From NCBI RefSeq assembly GCF_001659605.2, contig NC_035172.2, positions 19,965,051-20,029,050 on the forward strand: DNA of 64,000 bases, written 5' to 3'. The position numbers were made by a program, and so were the translations under genes. Positions 11,575-21,917 of this stretch are shown piece by piece. This stretch comes from Manihot esculenta. Taxonomy: Eukaryota > Streptophyta > Magnoliopsida > Malpighiales > Euphorbiaceae. Position 1 is the first letter of the stretch, and the number at the start of each line of letters is the position of its first letter. The notes beneath the pieces are model-generated. The model did not search any database and was not told the origin of the DNA. It saw only the letters and a program-made list of their open reading frames with translations.

Positions 11575-13045
11575 TCAGGAACCCATCCCTGAAGAAGAGG
11601 TTGCCCCTCTCCCTCTACCTCTGCCACTGCTTGGTGGTCGGGCTGAAGCTGCTGACTGTACAACACTGCCTGAGGTCATCTGCTGGGATGGTGTAACCAA
11701 AGTCGCCTGAGGACATTCTCGTGCATAATGTCCCTCCTGCCCACATCTATAGTAGGCTGTAGATCCCAACAAACAAGCTCCTCTGTGCGGTCTCCCACAC
11801 CTATTGCAAACTGGAATATCTGTGCCAGAGCTGGAGCCGCTACCCATTCCCAGACCCGTCTTAATCCTGTTCCAGAACTTGCCTCTCTTTCCTCTGAATG
11901 TATCCCATCTCTTCTTGCTCGCACTTGCCGTACTCTGTGAGGAGGAACCTTGTTTAGCACCAGAAGACTGTGCCTTTGACTGCTTGACTACTCCCTGACT
12001 TATGGCACTGGCCTCCATCTTTCTAGCAGCATCCACAATGGAGTGGAAACTCTCCTTCTCTGCGTGGAGAATCAAAGAGAAATACCTGGGATGGAGCCTC
12101 GTGGCATATCTCTTTGCCTTCTTCTGATCCGTATCATACGCCTGACCCACATACGGTAACAATTCCAGGAACTTATCTGTATACTCATCAACACTCATCT
12201 CCTCCGTCTGTCTCAACTGTTCAAACTCCACAACCTTTAGCTCTCTGGAACTGTCAGGGAAAGCCCACCCATCAAATTCATTGGTGAACTCTTCCCATGT
12301 CATACTGTCGATTCTGGGGTCCACATAGTTCTTGAACCATTCTCTGGCTTTCTTGCATTTTAATGTGAACCCTGCCATCTCAATGGCCCTGCTCTCATCT
12401 GCTCCCAACTCACTTGTGATCATTCTGACTGCACTGAGATACTCAAAGGGATCATCTCCCGTGTTGAATTTAGGAGCATCCAACTTTAAGTACTCGGTCA
12501 TCTTCACCTTAGTTCCCCCTGCAGAACTGGGTTGTGCTTCAACAACAGGGCCTACTGGTTCAGGTGGTGGTGGCGGTACTGTTTCTCTGGGTTCAGGCGA
12601 TGCTGAACTTTGATGAAAAGGTGGGGGTGGATACATATGATATGGTGGATAGAAGGAAGGATAGGGCATATATGGCATGTAGGGTGGATATGGGGCGAAG
12701 CTGGAGTAATCCGACGTGCCTCCCATCGGATACCCTGGGCCCTGTGGAAAGGGTGGATAGCCAAACCCCGAGGCCTGCGCGCCTCCCTGAGACTCCCCCA
12801 TACCTTCTTCTGACCTTCCTATACCCATACTTACATCTCTACTCTGATCCTCCTCCATAGCAACTCTCTCTTCTTCTGCTCTTTCCCCTCTGTCTGAGAG
12901 CAGAAGACCTTCTAGGGTCTCTTGACGTTCCCTCCCTGCTTGACCTGTGAGTCCTTGCCCTTGGCAATGCAGGAGGACGAGCAGCTGTACCCTCACTTTC
13001 AGGTGGGACTCCAGTCAATCTCGCGGATCGACGAGTTCCTCGCAT
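11575..13045 (-). pseudogene. gag: Element B gag (frameshifted)
   Basis: The start at 13045 gives MRGTRRSARL, shared with A and D. The frame is lost by an indel between about 12996 and 12850, and the rest of Gag continues from 12996 to a TGA at 11575-11577, probably CGA to TGA. The protein has a Pro/Tyr-rich segment, the Gag core with AREWFKNYVD and FPDSSRELK, a basic stretch and an RG-rich C-terminus. In the zinc knuckle the first Cys is Tyr ([14 protein letters not shown]), so one zinc ligand is lost. Gag normally forms the particle and binds element RNA. Confidence 0.9.
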
Positions 13046-13256
13046 CTTAACTCTCTCTGGACAACAACACAGAACAGAGCACATAAGCTCACATCACACA
13101 TCATATAAGGCACATGTATACATACTGACAGTTCACAGCATCAGATAGACAGGACTAACATCCTATCCTAGTGGACATGTTTTCCTATTGTGCTTGACCC
13201 ACTAAACCTCTATGAGCCCAACTCTATCTCTATAGGTCCGACCATATGAACCTAGG

Positions 13257-13268
13257 GCTCTGATACCA
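13257..13268 (-). other. Second primer binding site, inner (element B leader)
   Basis: The minus strand reads TGGTATCAGAGC and continues into the standard Gypsy leader CCTAGGTTCATATG, which is also found in element A. It lies directly downstream of the TRIM LTR end GTTACA. Confidence 0.88.
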
Positions 13269-13270
13269 AT

Positions 13271-13549
13271 TGTAACATTCTCTAGGCCCACAACAGTAGA
13301 TATTGTCCGCTTTGGGTTCGAAGGCCTTGGCCCAGCCTTCCCCTCACGGTTTTGTTCTTGGGTCAAGGGATTTGATACCCTTTCTTCCCAAAACGCGTCT
13401 ACTGTGGTCTCTTGGGGCTTCCCCCTTATAAGGCGTCCCCCCTCCTTACCTCTTTCCGATGTGGGATACTTTCAATCCACCTCATAGGGCTTCTACCCCC
13501 CATAAGGCCTGAGCGTCCTCGCTCAGCACACCGTACTCATGAGGCCCAG
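13271..13549 (-). mobile_element. TRIM-type LTR and internal segment embedded in element B leader
   Basis: On the minus strand, 13474-13271 looks like a complete small LTR of 204 bp. It starts TGAAAGTATCCCACATCGG, contains CTTATAAGG and the block CCCAAAGCGGACAATATC, and ends GTTACA before a primer site. These blocks are typical of plant TRIM elements as I remember them. The 13549-13475 stretch matches TRIM internal sequence (GTACGGTGTG, GAGGACGCTC, then a G-rich tract before the LTR). There is no 5S-like domain, so it is not a classical Cassandra element. It sits between two primer sites, with no flanking duplication. Confidence 0.8.
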
Positions 13550-13561
13550 GCTCTGATACCA
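13550..13561 (-). other. First primer binding site, outer (element B, next to LTR)
   Basis: The minus strand reads TGGTATCAGAGC three bases after the LTR end and is complementary to initiator tRNA-Met. It is followed by TRIM-like sequence and not by the Gypsy leader. Confidence 0.9.
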
Positions 13562-14875
13562 ATCTGTAACAACCCGAAAACCGAACTGCTACCGGCACTA
13601 GGATCCAGATCGACTTAAGGTCGCCGGGACCCGTAGTAAGCCTGCTATACTGTCTGTGTACCTGTGAAATCCCATACATGATCATACATTTTCTATCAAA
13701 GCATTAAAACTTTCCTTTCCTCCAGGGCTTAACCTGTGCATGCACTCTTTCTGATCTATTAACTCATAATGTTAAGCCTGGTTTTCTCATATTTCCTCTG
13801 TAACAATAAAGGAAGCATACATTCACTGATCATGTTACTACAACAAGGGATTACAACTCTTATAAGTCAAGCACAAAGCTACACACTATACATTATCTCT
13901 TTACATGAACATGTCCACACTAGCTATTACATAACTCTGATTCTTGCAAACCCTGCTGGACTCCCTCTGGACTCTGACCCTGCAAACCTGAGGGATAGGG
14001 GAGAGGGATGAGCTATACAAGCCCAATGAGCAGAACTATAAAGCATAGGTTGAAAACATGATCTCATGGAATGCATAACAGCACATCATCTCAGGGATAG
14101 ACATGACCACCAAAAATCCCACTGGAAGGATGCCTGGCCTAGCCAGGTCTTCCACCCTCAATCTGCCTGGCCCGGCCAGGTCTTACAAACTCTGCTCGCC
14201 TGGCCCGGCCAGGTCTTACGATAATCTGCTGCCTGGTCTAGCCAGGTCTTACCTACAGAAGGCTGCCTGGCCCAGCCAGGTCTTACACAGAGCGAAGGCT
14301 ATTGGGGTCGCCTTGGTCTATCCACAGCCTCATACACACCGTATTATGCAATGCGTCATCTTCGTGAAACTAATGCAAGCATCCTACTATAAGCTTATGA
14401 TGCATGACATATGCTCAAAGCAGTTTAGTTCGGAAAAGAGAAGTTCCACTCACCTCTGGCTGACTCTGTACTAACTCTGCAGGTTCTGAAACAGTGCTCA
14501 CTGCTGCTCTCTGGGGTTCCTCTGGTCCGTTCCTACACAGGTGGACTCAAATGAGGGACCAAACTAACTCAAGCACATCTCGAAGAAACTCCCCAAAAAC
14601 CCTCTACTAGATCCCCAAACAATCACATAAAACATGCAAAAGAAAGCTGGATAGGGCACTTTCGGCAGCAAGTTCGGCGGCCGAAACCCCTCTCCAGAGA
14701 CGAAACTCATGCATGTTCGGCAGCACCTTCGGCGGCCGAAGGTCTCGTCCAGAGACGAAACTCACACACTTTCGGAGGCCGAACTCCCTCTTTCGGCGTC
14801 CGAAAGTCCCTTTCTAAACCAAACGCCTAGTTTTCGGGGGCAAGCTTTGGCCACCGAAACTGCCTCCACAAGGGG

Positions 14876-14964
14876 TTCGGCGGCCGAACCTTCCTTCGGC
14901 GGCCGAACCTTCCTTCGGCGGCCGAACCTTCCTTCGGCGGCCGAACCTTCCTTCGGCGGCCGAA
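14876..14964. repeat. Expanded palindrome array, five 19-bp units
   Basis: The palindrome TTCGGCGGCCGAA recurs at 14876, 14895, 14914, 14933 and 14952, with CCTTCC between copies. The other LTR of element B has a single copy at this place. Confidence 0.95.
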
Positions 14965-15490
14965 CCTGGTTTTGCCCGCTAGGCAGAACCCTGCTCTGTT
15001 TCATGCAAACTCAACACAAAACTTACCCAACATGCATATCAACTACTCCCAACTAGCACATACCATAAAAACATGCATAAAAGGGCCTAAAACTACCTTA
15101 TAACGCAAAACAACACATCAAACAACACTTACACATGCTTAAACACTAACTCATGCAAAACCTCAACCAAAACCCTATTCATGCATACTATCCATACAAC
15201 TCTCATAAAACCTTCAAAAATCAGTAAAAGAGGTTCTGGATCTTGACTTACCTCTTCCAAACAAGAGAGCAAGTGATCCTAACGTGGAGATATGAAGAAA
15301 ATCTCTTCCAAAGCTCCAAACTTCCAAACTTGCTATTTTTACTCAAAACCTTCAAAACACACCGAAAATCTTAAAACTCTTGAAAGATTTGGTGAAAACC
15401 ATGAAAAACATGAAAGTCAACGTGGGAGAGGCTTGAACTCACCTCTGGCTGCAAGTGGAGGAGAAATATCCTCCTTCCACCGACCCTTGG

Positions 15491-15501
15491 CCCTTTTTAT
15501 A
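15491..15501 (-). promoter_or_regulatory. TATA box of B 5' LTR
   Basis: TATAAAAAGGG on the minus strand, in the LTR that would drive transcription of element B. Confidence 0.68.
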
Positions 15502-15768
15502 GGTGGCTGGCCAGACCACCTTCGGCAGCTGAACGTGAATCCGAAACCATACAATGTTCGGCGGCCGAAAGTGACCTTCGGCGGCCGAACCTTTGCATTT
15601 CTCCCTTATTGCTTTTTCTTTCAAAACTCATTTTCCTTTATACTTAAAACCTTAAATGAAGTCAAAATACCTCAGATAACATATGTATTACCCTTCTTGA
15701 GGGTTCCGACACCCGAGATTCCACCAGACTACAGGAATTCCGAGGCCGGACTCGAGCCGGGTATTACA

Positions 15769-16364
15769 TTCGGGACTATGTGGTGACAGGTTTACCCTTG
15801 ATGTGGTTTATCTGTGATATGATGCATTCCATAAGATCATGTGTTAATGACTTGTTTTACTGTTCTACTCATTGGGCGATAGAGCTCATCCCACTCCCTT
15901 AACCCCAGTCTTGCAGGTTCAGTGTACAGTGTATAGGGGAAGTCCAACAGAGTACAGGAAGAGAGAAGAGTTTTGTAATAGACTATTGTGGACATGTAAC
16001 AGTAACGTAACTATTGTGTATAAAGTTAGAATTGTGCTTGACTTAGTTATGTTTATATTGTAAATCTTTTGTATACATGGTCTGTTTATATAACTGTTTT
16101 ACAGAGTATGTGAATAACCAGGCTTAACAGGTGTGAATTAACCCATCTAGAGCAAGCTCTAGTCAGGGGTACAGAGTACAGAGATAGTGCATGCACAGGT
16201 TAAGTCTTGGTCCAGAGAAAAGTTTTTATTTTCACAGATAATGTATGACCATGTATGAGATTTTACAGGTACTCAGAGAGTATAGCAGGCTTGCTACGGG
16301 TTCTGGCGGCCTTAAGCCGATCTGAATCCTAGCGCCGGTGATGGTCCATTTTGGGGTCATTACA
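15769..16364 (+). repeat. Element A 3' LTR, right part (after insertion of B)
   Basis: It resumes at GGGACTATGTGGTGACAGG, which in solo LTR J follows the array of CCAGG repeats, and ends GGGGTCATTACA at 16364. It contains the perfect hairpin CTAGAGCAAGCTCTAG at 16147-16162 and a short run of TACAGAG repeats. Confidence 0.9.
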
Positions 16365-16617
16365 GGAAAAATTAGAATAACAGCTAGCAAATTCAAATTC
16401 TAGAGTTTGTCCGTTGCCTTAGGCTACAGCCTTGGGCAAGACTGTACCCTCCAGTTAGAAAAACTTCTAATTCAGTCTCTTTTTGTTCTTTTTCTTACTT
16501 TCTATTCAAAAACCTATCCAAAATTAAATTTCAAGTAAAAATTAATTGTTTATATCAAAGTCATGGCAAAATTATGAAATTTAATAAGGAAACAATTGTG
16601 AGTTCTGAAACTCATCA
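16365..16617 (-). repeat. Athila/Tat-like element L, start of 3' LTR (remnant)
   Basis: On the minus strand it begins TGATGAGTTTCAG after a polypurine tract. It aligns by eye with the right end of remnant H2 (about 61370-61546), including the ACTCATCA terminus. Element A cuts it off at 16364. Confidence 0.65.
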
Positions 16618-17073
16618 GATTTCCCCGCACTTGCATTTTTGCAGTCCTCAAGCATAGAAATTCAAATCTAACAATAAAACACAGCACTGTCCTTAATCAA
16701 TTTGAAATTTAATTTTTCCAAAATAAAAAACCAAATTGTCATGTAATAGGATGATAGAAGAAGTAGCCTAATTTCACCAAAGTTCACTTCAACAAGTTTC
16801 ATGTTTAAAACGTATTCCTCAAGACATAAAGTTGGTCCTCAATTCAATTTCAAGCACACAAAATATTAGAATGCCATATGATATTAAATTGTCCTTTTGA
16901 AAGAATAGACTATTAGAAACTTTTAATTTGACCAATAAAATTTAATGATTTGGGGGATTATTTTTACCCTTTCTACTATATCATACCTGAAACCGATGGA
17001 GCGAACATAAAACAAATGGTTACTGAGCCACTTGCCCCAGGTTATTCAGCTCAGGTGGATACTAGCTCCACTC
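16618..17073 (-). repeat. Athila/Tat-like element L, polypurine tract and 3' noncoding region
   Basis: The minus strand reads TTGAGGACTGC and then GTGCGGGGAAATC just before the LTR start. This is the kind of 3' end seen in element E (TTGAGGACAAGC, GTGTGGGG). The motif with ACTAGCTCCA near 17061 also recurs in E near 47087. I see no coding potential. Confidence 0.55.
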
Positions 17074-17175
17074 TGTTAGTGTATTTGCCCTAGGCCATTA
17101 TCTTGGACCTTTTTGTATGTCGTTTTGGTTATTAATAAATCAATCTGATCAAAGTATTTTATTCGTTTCAGTCTT
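17074..17175 (+). repeat. Copia G 5' LTR remnant (tentative)
   Basis: TGTTAGTGTATTTGCCCTAG with a downstream TTATTAATAAA stretch looks like the start of a copia LTR. It runs directly into pol coding sequence, so most of the LTR, gag and protease are deleted. Confidence 0.5.
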
Positions 17176-17482
17176 TTGATAGACTGCAGACCTTTTAAAT
17201 ATTATGTTCATCAAACTCTTGACTCAAGTATTCACCACCTCGATCTGATCGAAGTATTTTATGTTCCTACTTTGAGTAGGAATATTATTTCAATTTCTGT
17301 TTTGGACGATGAAGGGTTTTCAATTCTCATTAAGAATAAAAAATGCTCCATTTATAATAAAGATTTACTTTATTGTATTGCAAATTCATATGATGGCCTT
17401 TACGTCTTTAATCTAGATGATTCTAGAGACAATAATATCTATAACATAACTTATAAGAAAACTAAGCCAAATGAGTTAAACC
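17176..17482 (+). pseudogene. Copia G pol: GAG-pre-integrase region
   Basis: The open frame contains FYVPTLSRNIISISVLDDEG and YNITYKKTKPNELN, the region just before the integrase zinc finger in Ty1/copia polyproteins. The usual protease and gag upstream are absent. The frame is cut at 17482 by element C; the AAACC before the break is repeated after C at 24285. The homologous protein resumes at NPTYLWHC downstream. Confidence 0.85.
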
Positions 17483-19861
17483 TGTAACAGCCCGGAAACC
17501 GGTACCCCTCTGTAACGGTTCCAAACTACTCGGCACTAGGATCCAGATCGGCTTAAGGCCGCCTAGACCCGTAGTAAGCCTAACCTGAACTCTGTGTAAT
17601 CCCATACATGATCCGACTGGACTACCGTTCTTTAAAACTTTTCTTTAAAACTACCAGACTTAACCTTTAAAACACTCTCTGTAGGTCCAATCATGTGAAC
17701 CCAAAGCTCAGATATCCTAATCTGAACTAGCCCTTAGGGCTATCTGTACTACACCAGTGATACTCTACCAAGTAACCTCCATGCACTATGCGCTGTGTCA
17801 TAGAACCCACTCTGTCAGGGTCAGCATATCATAAGTTAACTTGGCTACCATAGAGTCACAGGAATCAAACCTGGTCTTCTCTATTATGGATCACAGGAAT
17901 CAAACCTGGTCTTTCCTCTGCACTGGTCTTGGGTCAAAGGAATTAATCCCTGTCTTCCCTCACAGTTATAATTCACTGGGTTTTCGAAACATAACATTGA
18001 TTAAGTCTGTTTTGACTCATTTCTCATCAAGAAACATAAAACAGGATACATGCAAATACTAGGGATCAACACACACTAGGCAAAGCACATTCTAAACCAT
18101 ATCCTACGCACTTACTATCTATTACATGCCTTTACATATATCTCTTGAATTTACATCATGTCCACACTAAGCTATTACACATGCAGTCGTCTCATCAACA
18201 CTCTGCTGTTGCTGACTTCCCTGCTATACTGAACCTGCAAAACTGGGATTAAGGGAAAGGGATGAGCTATAAAGCCTAGTGAGTAGAATACTGAAAACAG
18301 TTCATTCATACGCATTTTATATGAACATGCATCACAACTCAAACATTCCACATCTTGGATTAGACATGACCTCAAAACTCCCTCGACGGGCTATTGATGT
18401 CGCCTTGGTCCAATCCTCACTGTCAATGAATAATGCAATGCACCAACTTCGTGATTCTAATGTAAGCACCCTATATAAATCATAGCATTCATGATGCATG
18501 AACTATGCTCAAACATTCTGTTTTTCTGTAAAAAGATTAAGATTAGTTCTACTCACCTCTGCTCCTCTGGCAGATACTGTACTGACTCTGAAACACCTAC
18601 CACTGGTGACCTCCTCGATCTCTCGGGTCCAATCCTACACAAATGGACTCGAATGAGGTGTCAAACATACTCGAAACAACTCTTAACCAATCCCCTATAA
18701 TCCCTTCTGAACCTCTGAAAACAATCACATAAAACATGCAAAAGAAGGCTGGACAGAACACATTCGGCGGCAGGTTCGGCGGCCGAATGCCCTATCCAGA
18801 GCCGAAACTCACATACTTTCGGCGGCCGAATCTCCACTTTCGGCTGCCGAACCCTTTTGGAGGCAAGGTTCGGGGGCCACGACACACGCCAGAGACGAAA
18901 GTCTCTAACCTTCGGCGGCACCTTCGGCGGCCGAAACCCCTAAACAGAGCCGAACCTTAAAACACTCGGGGGCAAGCTGTGGCAGCCTAAGCCACCAAGC
19001 AAGGGGTTCGGCGGCCGAATGCTCCTTCGGCTGCCGAACCTGAGTTCTTCAAGAACTCAGCTTCTCCCGCAACCTAGCTCCTCCATCCTTTCTACCTCTC
19101 TAAACATGCATAACTTCATTCCTCAACACATATATACTCAAGTATATAAACAAAGGGGTCCCAAAACTTCCTAAAAACCCCAACACAACAACATATCATA
19201 ACACAGAACATGCTTACACCATTAAACCATCAAAACTACACTTTAACCCTATATATGCAATTCTACCCTCAACCTCTTTAAAAGCTGTTATAAATCATTA
19301 AAACAAGTTTAAAATCCTTTCTTACCTCTGGAAAACAGAAGCTAAACAACCTGAACACCAAGCTATGCACCACCACCTCTTCTTCTTTTACCACACCACC
19401 AACCTTCTCTTGTGACATAAAACCTTCAAAACCACTTAAAACAATCAAACCTCTGCATGAGCTGATAAAAATTCTGCAGATGAGTCATGGGAGACGTGGC
19501 ATAACCTCTGGAACGATTTGGAAGCAACACATGTCCAAAACCGTGACTAAGGAGTGCCCATTCGTTGGCTGACCAGCTCAGCTTCGGCTGCCGAATCGCA
19601 TGCAAAACCATGCAACATTCGGGGGCCAAACTTAACCTTCGGAGGCCGAACATTGGGCACTTTCTGCGGCCGAACTTACCTTCGGCGGCCGAACCTGGCC
19701 TTTGTCCCCATACCCTTTTCTCTTCAAAAGTCAATCCTATTCTAGTCAAATCCTGAAAAATCTTTTAGAAAACCTTCACTCTACCCTTCTAGAAATCGCT
19801 GACATCCCTGAACTCCATCGGACGATAGGAATTCCGATGCCGGATTTAGCCGGGTATTACA
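17483..19861 (-). repeat. Element C 3' LTR
   Basis: It starts TGTAACAGCCCGG and ends GGGTATTACA. It includes a block near 17880-17970 related to the TRIM LTR in element B (TTGGGTCAA followed by a CTTCCCT stretch), and palindromes TTCGGCNGCCGAA at about 18763-19040 and 19580-19695. No TATA box is evident at the place where the other families have one. Confidence 0.93.
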
Positions 19862-19875
19862 ATCTTCCCCCCTTT
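19862..19875 (-). other. Polypurine tract of element C
   Basis: The minus strand reads AAAGGGGGGAAGAT next to the LTR start. Confidence 0.82.
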
Positions 19876-20799
19876 AAAAACATTCTTCCTCGAATGTTAA
19901 AAACAAACAATCCAAAATCAAGAACGAACTCTATTCCTACACTTTACAGCTTCCGCTGCGCTACTCTGATCCTTACTCTTTTGTTCTCTTTATCCTTTCT
20001 CTCCTAATCTCATTTCTAACTTTCACATTCGAACTCTCAACAGAGAATACTCAAAGCTAGGTTGTACCTAGGAAAAAACCACAATCAATCTTTACTCGCT
20101 ATTCTTTCTAGATCACTCTTAACTAGACATACTTCGTCACCATTGACAGGTACTATACAGCTCAAGAATTCATCCTTCGTTTCCCATCACAACTCTGGAA
20201 TAGTCCAGTGTGAGGTACTAAGTCAGATAAAACCCCTTAGCTACTAGGCCTTCATACTGGAAACAGGCACTTGAGGCTGATTCCCTAACCTGATTGCAAA
20301 CCTTGCTCACAAGAGCGAGAACCCCCTAGCAACCTTTCCTGAGCTTACGGGGCTGACACCAACTTCTAGGCATCCCTATACTCTGTCCTCTCTAAGGACT
20401 CACTCTGATCCATCCTAGCCTCTATACTCTGAACTTTCCTACCTTGTCTCTGCAGACACAGGTAGTACCTCGAGTAGCTAGCCAATCCGCCCTAGATTGA
20501 CGTCACTAGTCAACTCTAGAACCATAAGGTCAGCTGGATTGCATCCACTACTCGCCCATGCTCGGCACTGAACCGACAGACTGACTCTGCCACAGATGGA
20601 TCACACTCGGGTCTACTAACCCAAAGAAAACCCTCTCATGCCCAGAAGTCATCAAACCCACCCTATCAAAGGCTCACAAACAGAAAGGAAAGCGAAACAC
20701 TAGGGTCTTCCAGTGAACGTACCTGACGTCACCGTGTTCGATGTGGTAGCCTCCTATGAAATCAGGGTGAAGATCCAAGCCAAAGCTAACGGAACTTCC
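19876..20799 (-). pseudogene. Element C degenerate protease region and unrecognised spacer
   Basis: From about 20260 to 20770 the sequence is recognisably related to the protease segment of elements B, D and F at DNA level: the stretches around AACTCTAGAACCATAAGGTC and GACAGACTGACTCTGCC are shared. It is riddled with indels and has no open frame. The part nearer the LTR (19876-20260) shows no coding similarity that I can identify. Reverse transcriptase and integrase are entirely absent. Confidence 0.75.
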
Positions 20800-21003
20800 C
20801 ATGGGAATTTACGAAAGAAAAGACTGGCACTTTCTCTGCCTCACCTATCACCTATTCCCAGACTCACTCTATTCTCTTTCTAACCTTCGTTTTTCTTCTT
20901 TTCTCTTTAGCAACTCTCTCTTTAGCTTTTCGTTGGTTCCCTAATCTTTCACTATTCACTTTCCTCAAAAACATTCCTATCTTTTCCTTACTATTCTGAT
21001 CAT

Positions 21004-21636
21004 CTAACTCTGTTTTCCTCTTCTAATCTCACAACATATAAACAACCGACTACTCAAAAACATAAGCATACCTGGCACTTCTGTATCAACTGTAGCTGCC
21101 TCCTGCTGAACAGCTCTACCAAAAAATGTCCGCTGGGACTGAACTATCCAAGGCGCAACAGGACACTCACGTATCATATGCCCTTCCTGACCACACCTAT
21201 AACATCCTGTTATCCCTACACGACAGACTCCCTTATGCAACCTTCCACACCTCAGACATTTTGGTCCACCTATACCAGCACTCGGACCAGCATCACTATA
21301 TAAACTAGGGTTTATCCTATTCCAGAACTCCTTTTTCTTTGACCCTTTAAGGCCTCTAACTTTTTTCTTTCTCCCCCACTTCACTCCTTTCCAAGTAGCT
21401 GTACTCCAAGTGGAGGGATCATTTTCTCCTATACCTGACATCTTGGAATCCTTGGTCTGGGCAGTTTCTGAAGACCTTTCATCCAAATTCACCTGTACAC
21501 CTATCTCCCTTCTTTGCACTTCCCCTGCCTTCTCTTTCCTAACTCCAGATACTCTCCCTTGATCCATTCCTTCCCTGCTTTCATCAAAAGACCCTTCAGA
21601 CGGATCTGAATCAATCTGTGGACTCACATCACTCAT
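21004..21636 (-). CDS. Element C truncated Gag-like ORF with zinc knuckle
   Basis: A start at 21636 gives MSDVSPQIDSDPSEG and an open frame of about 210 codons. The N-terminal part is acidic and low in complexity. The Gag core (AREWFKNYV and following) that precedes the zinc region in A, B, D and F is missing. The C-terminal part keeps a basic stretch, FWNRI, and a knuckle [14 protein letters not shown] with all four ligands. It could encode a small nucleic-acid-binding protein, but whether it is translated is unknown. Position and orientation are those of gag, after the primer site and leader. Confidence 0.65.
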   Translation of the reverse strand: MSDVSPQIDSDPSEGSFDESREGMDQGRVSGVRKEKAGEVQRREIGVQVNLDERSSETAQTKDSKMSGIGENDPSTWSTATWKGVKWGRKKKVRGLKGSKKKEFWNRINPSLYSDAGPSAGIGGPKCLRCGRLHKGVCRVGITGCYRCGQEGHMIRECPVAPWIVQSQRTFFGRAVQQEAATVDTEVPGMLMFLSSRLFICCEIRRGKQS

Positions 21637-21833
21637 CTTAGCTCTTCTGAAAACACAAAACACAAATAGACAAACATTAGCACACATATCGTTCATATGA
21701 CAGACACATGAACTAGAACATATACATGCATAGCATACATCATGGCATGTCATATCAGCATGCAAAATAAAACTTAACAACCTAGTGGACATGATTTTTA
21801 CTTATTGTGCTTGCCTTTCTGTGACTGCATCAA

Positions 21834-21903
21834 CCTCTTTCCGATGTGGGATCTCTAATCCTTGAACAAACATGTTCACACACCGTACTGTTGAGGACCT
21901 TAT
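21834..21903 (-). repeat. TRIM-derived leader segment in element C
   Basis: After the primer site the minus strand reads CAGTACGGTGTG and later GAGATCCCACATCGGAAAGA. These are the internal and LTR-start blocks of the TRIM in element B. The sequence then changes abruptly to the usual Gypsy leader (GCAAGCACAATAAG). Confidence 0.75.
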
Positions 21904-21915
21904 GCTCTGATACCA
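21904..21915 (-). other. Primer binding site of element C
   Basis: TGGTATCAGAGC on the minus strand, two bases from the LTR, complementary to initiator tRNA-Met. Confidence 0.9.
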
Positions 21916-21917
21916 TC

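Larger units (their letters stand above)
5926..15768 (-). mobile_element. Ty3/Gypsy element B (Tekay/Del-like), near full length, nested in A's 3' LTR
   Basis: The two LTRs (5926-8053 and 13565-15768) start TGTAAC and end TATTACA on the plus strand. Between them lie the polypurine tract, complete pol, gag and the primer site, all in minus orientation. No matching 5-bp duplication is visible: CTACC is on the left and TTCGG on the right. The element is broken by a gag frameshift, several stops and a deletion in pol, so it is non-functional. Confidence 0.93.
13565..15768 (-). repeat. Element B 5' LTR (2204 bp)
   Basis: It starts TGTAACAACCC and ends TATTACA. It is nearly identical to the 5926-8053 copy. 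The 76-bp length difference is exactly four extra 19-bp palindrome units at 14876-14964. The minus-strand TATA box is at 15491-15501. Confidence 0.93.
1..16364 (+). mobile_element. Ty3/Gypsy element A (Tekay/Del-like), chimeric and deleted, interrupted by element B
   Basis: The order seen is LTR end, primer site, gag, protease, RT, RNase H, chromodomain tail, polypurine tract and 3' LTR, all on the plus strand. The chromodomain tail and single gag-pol frame point to the Tekay/Del chromovirus lineage. The integrase core is absent. The 5' LTR end resembles element F, while the 3' LTR matches solo LTR J and element D, so the two LTRs are not a normal pair. Element B occupies 5926-15768 inside the 3' LTR. 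The left end lies outside the window, so the target site duplication cannot be tested; the right flank begins GGAAA. Confidence 0.88.

Noticed and set aside
13271..13474. Classical Cassandra element with 5S rRNA-like domain
   Set aside because: The blocks shared with TRIM LTRs are present, but I see no 5S promoter-like sequence, so I call it TRIM-type only.
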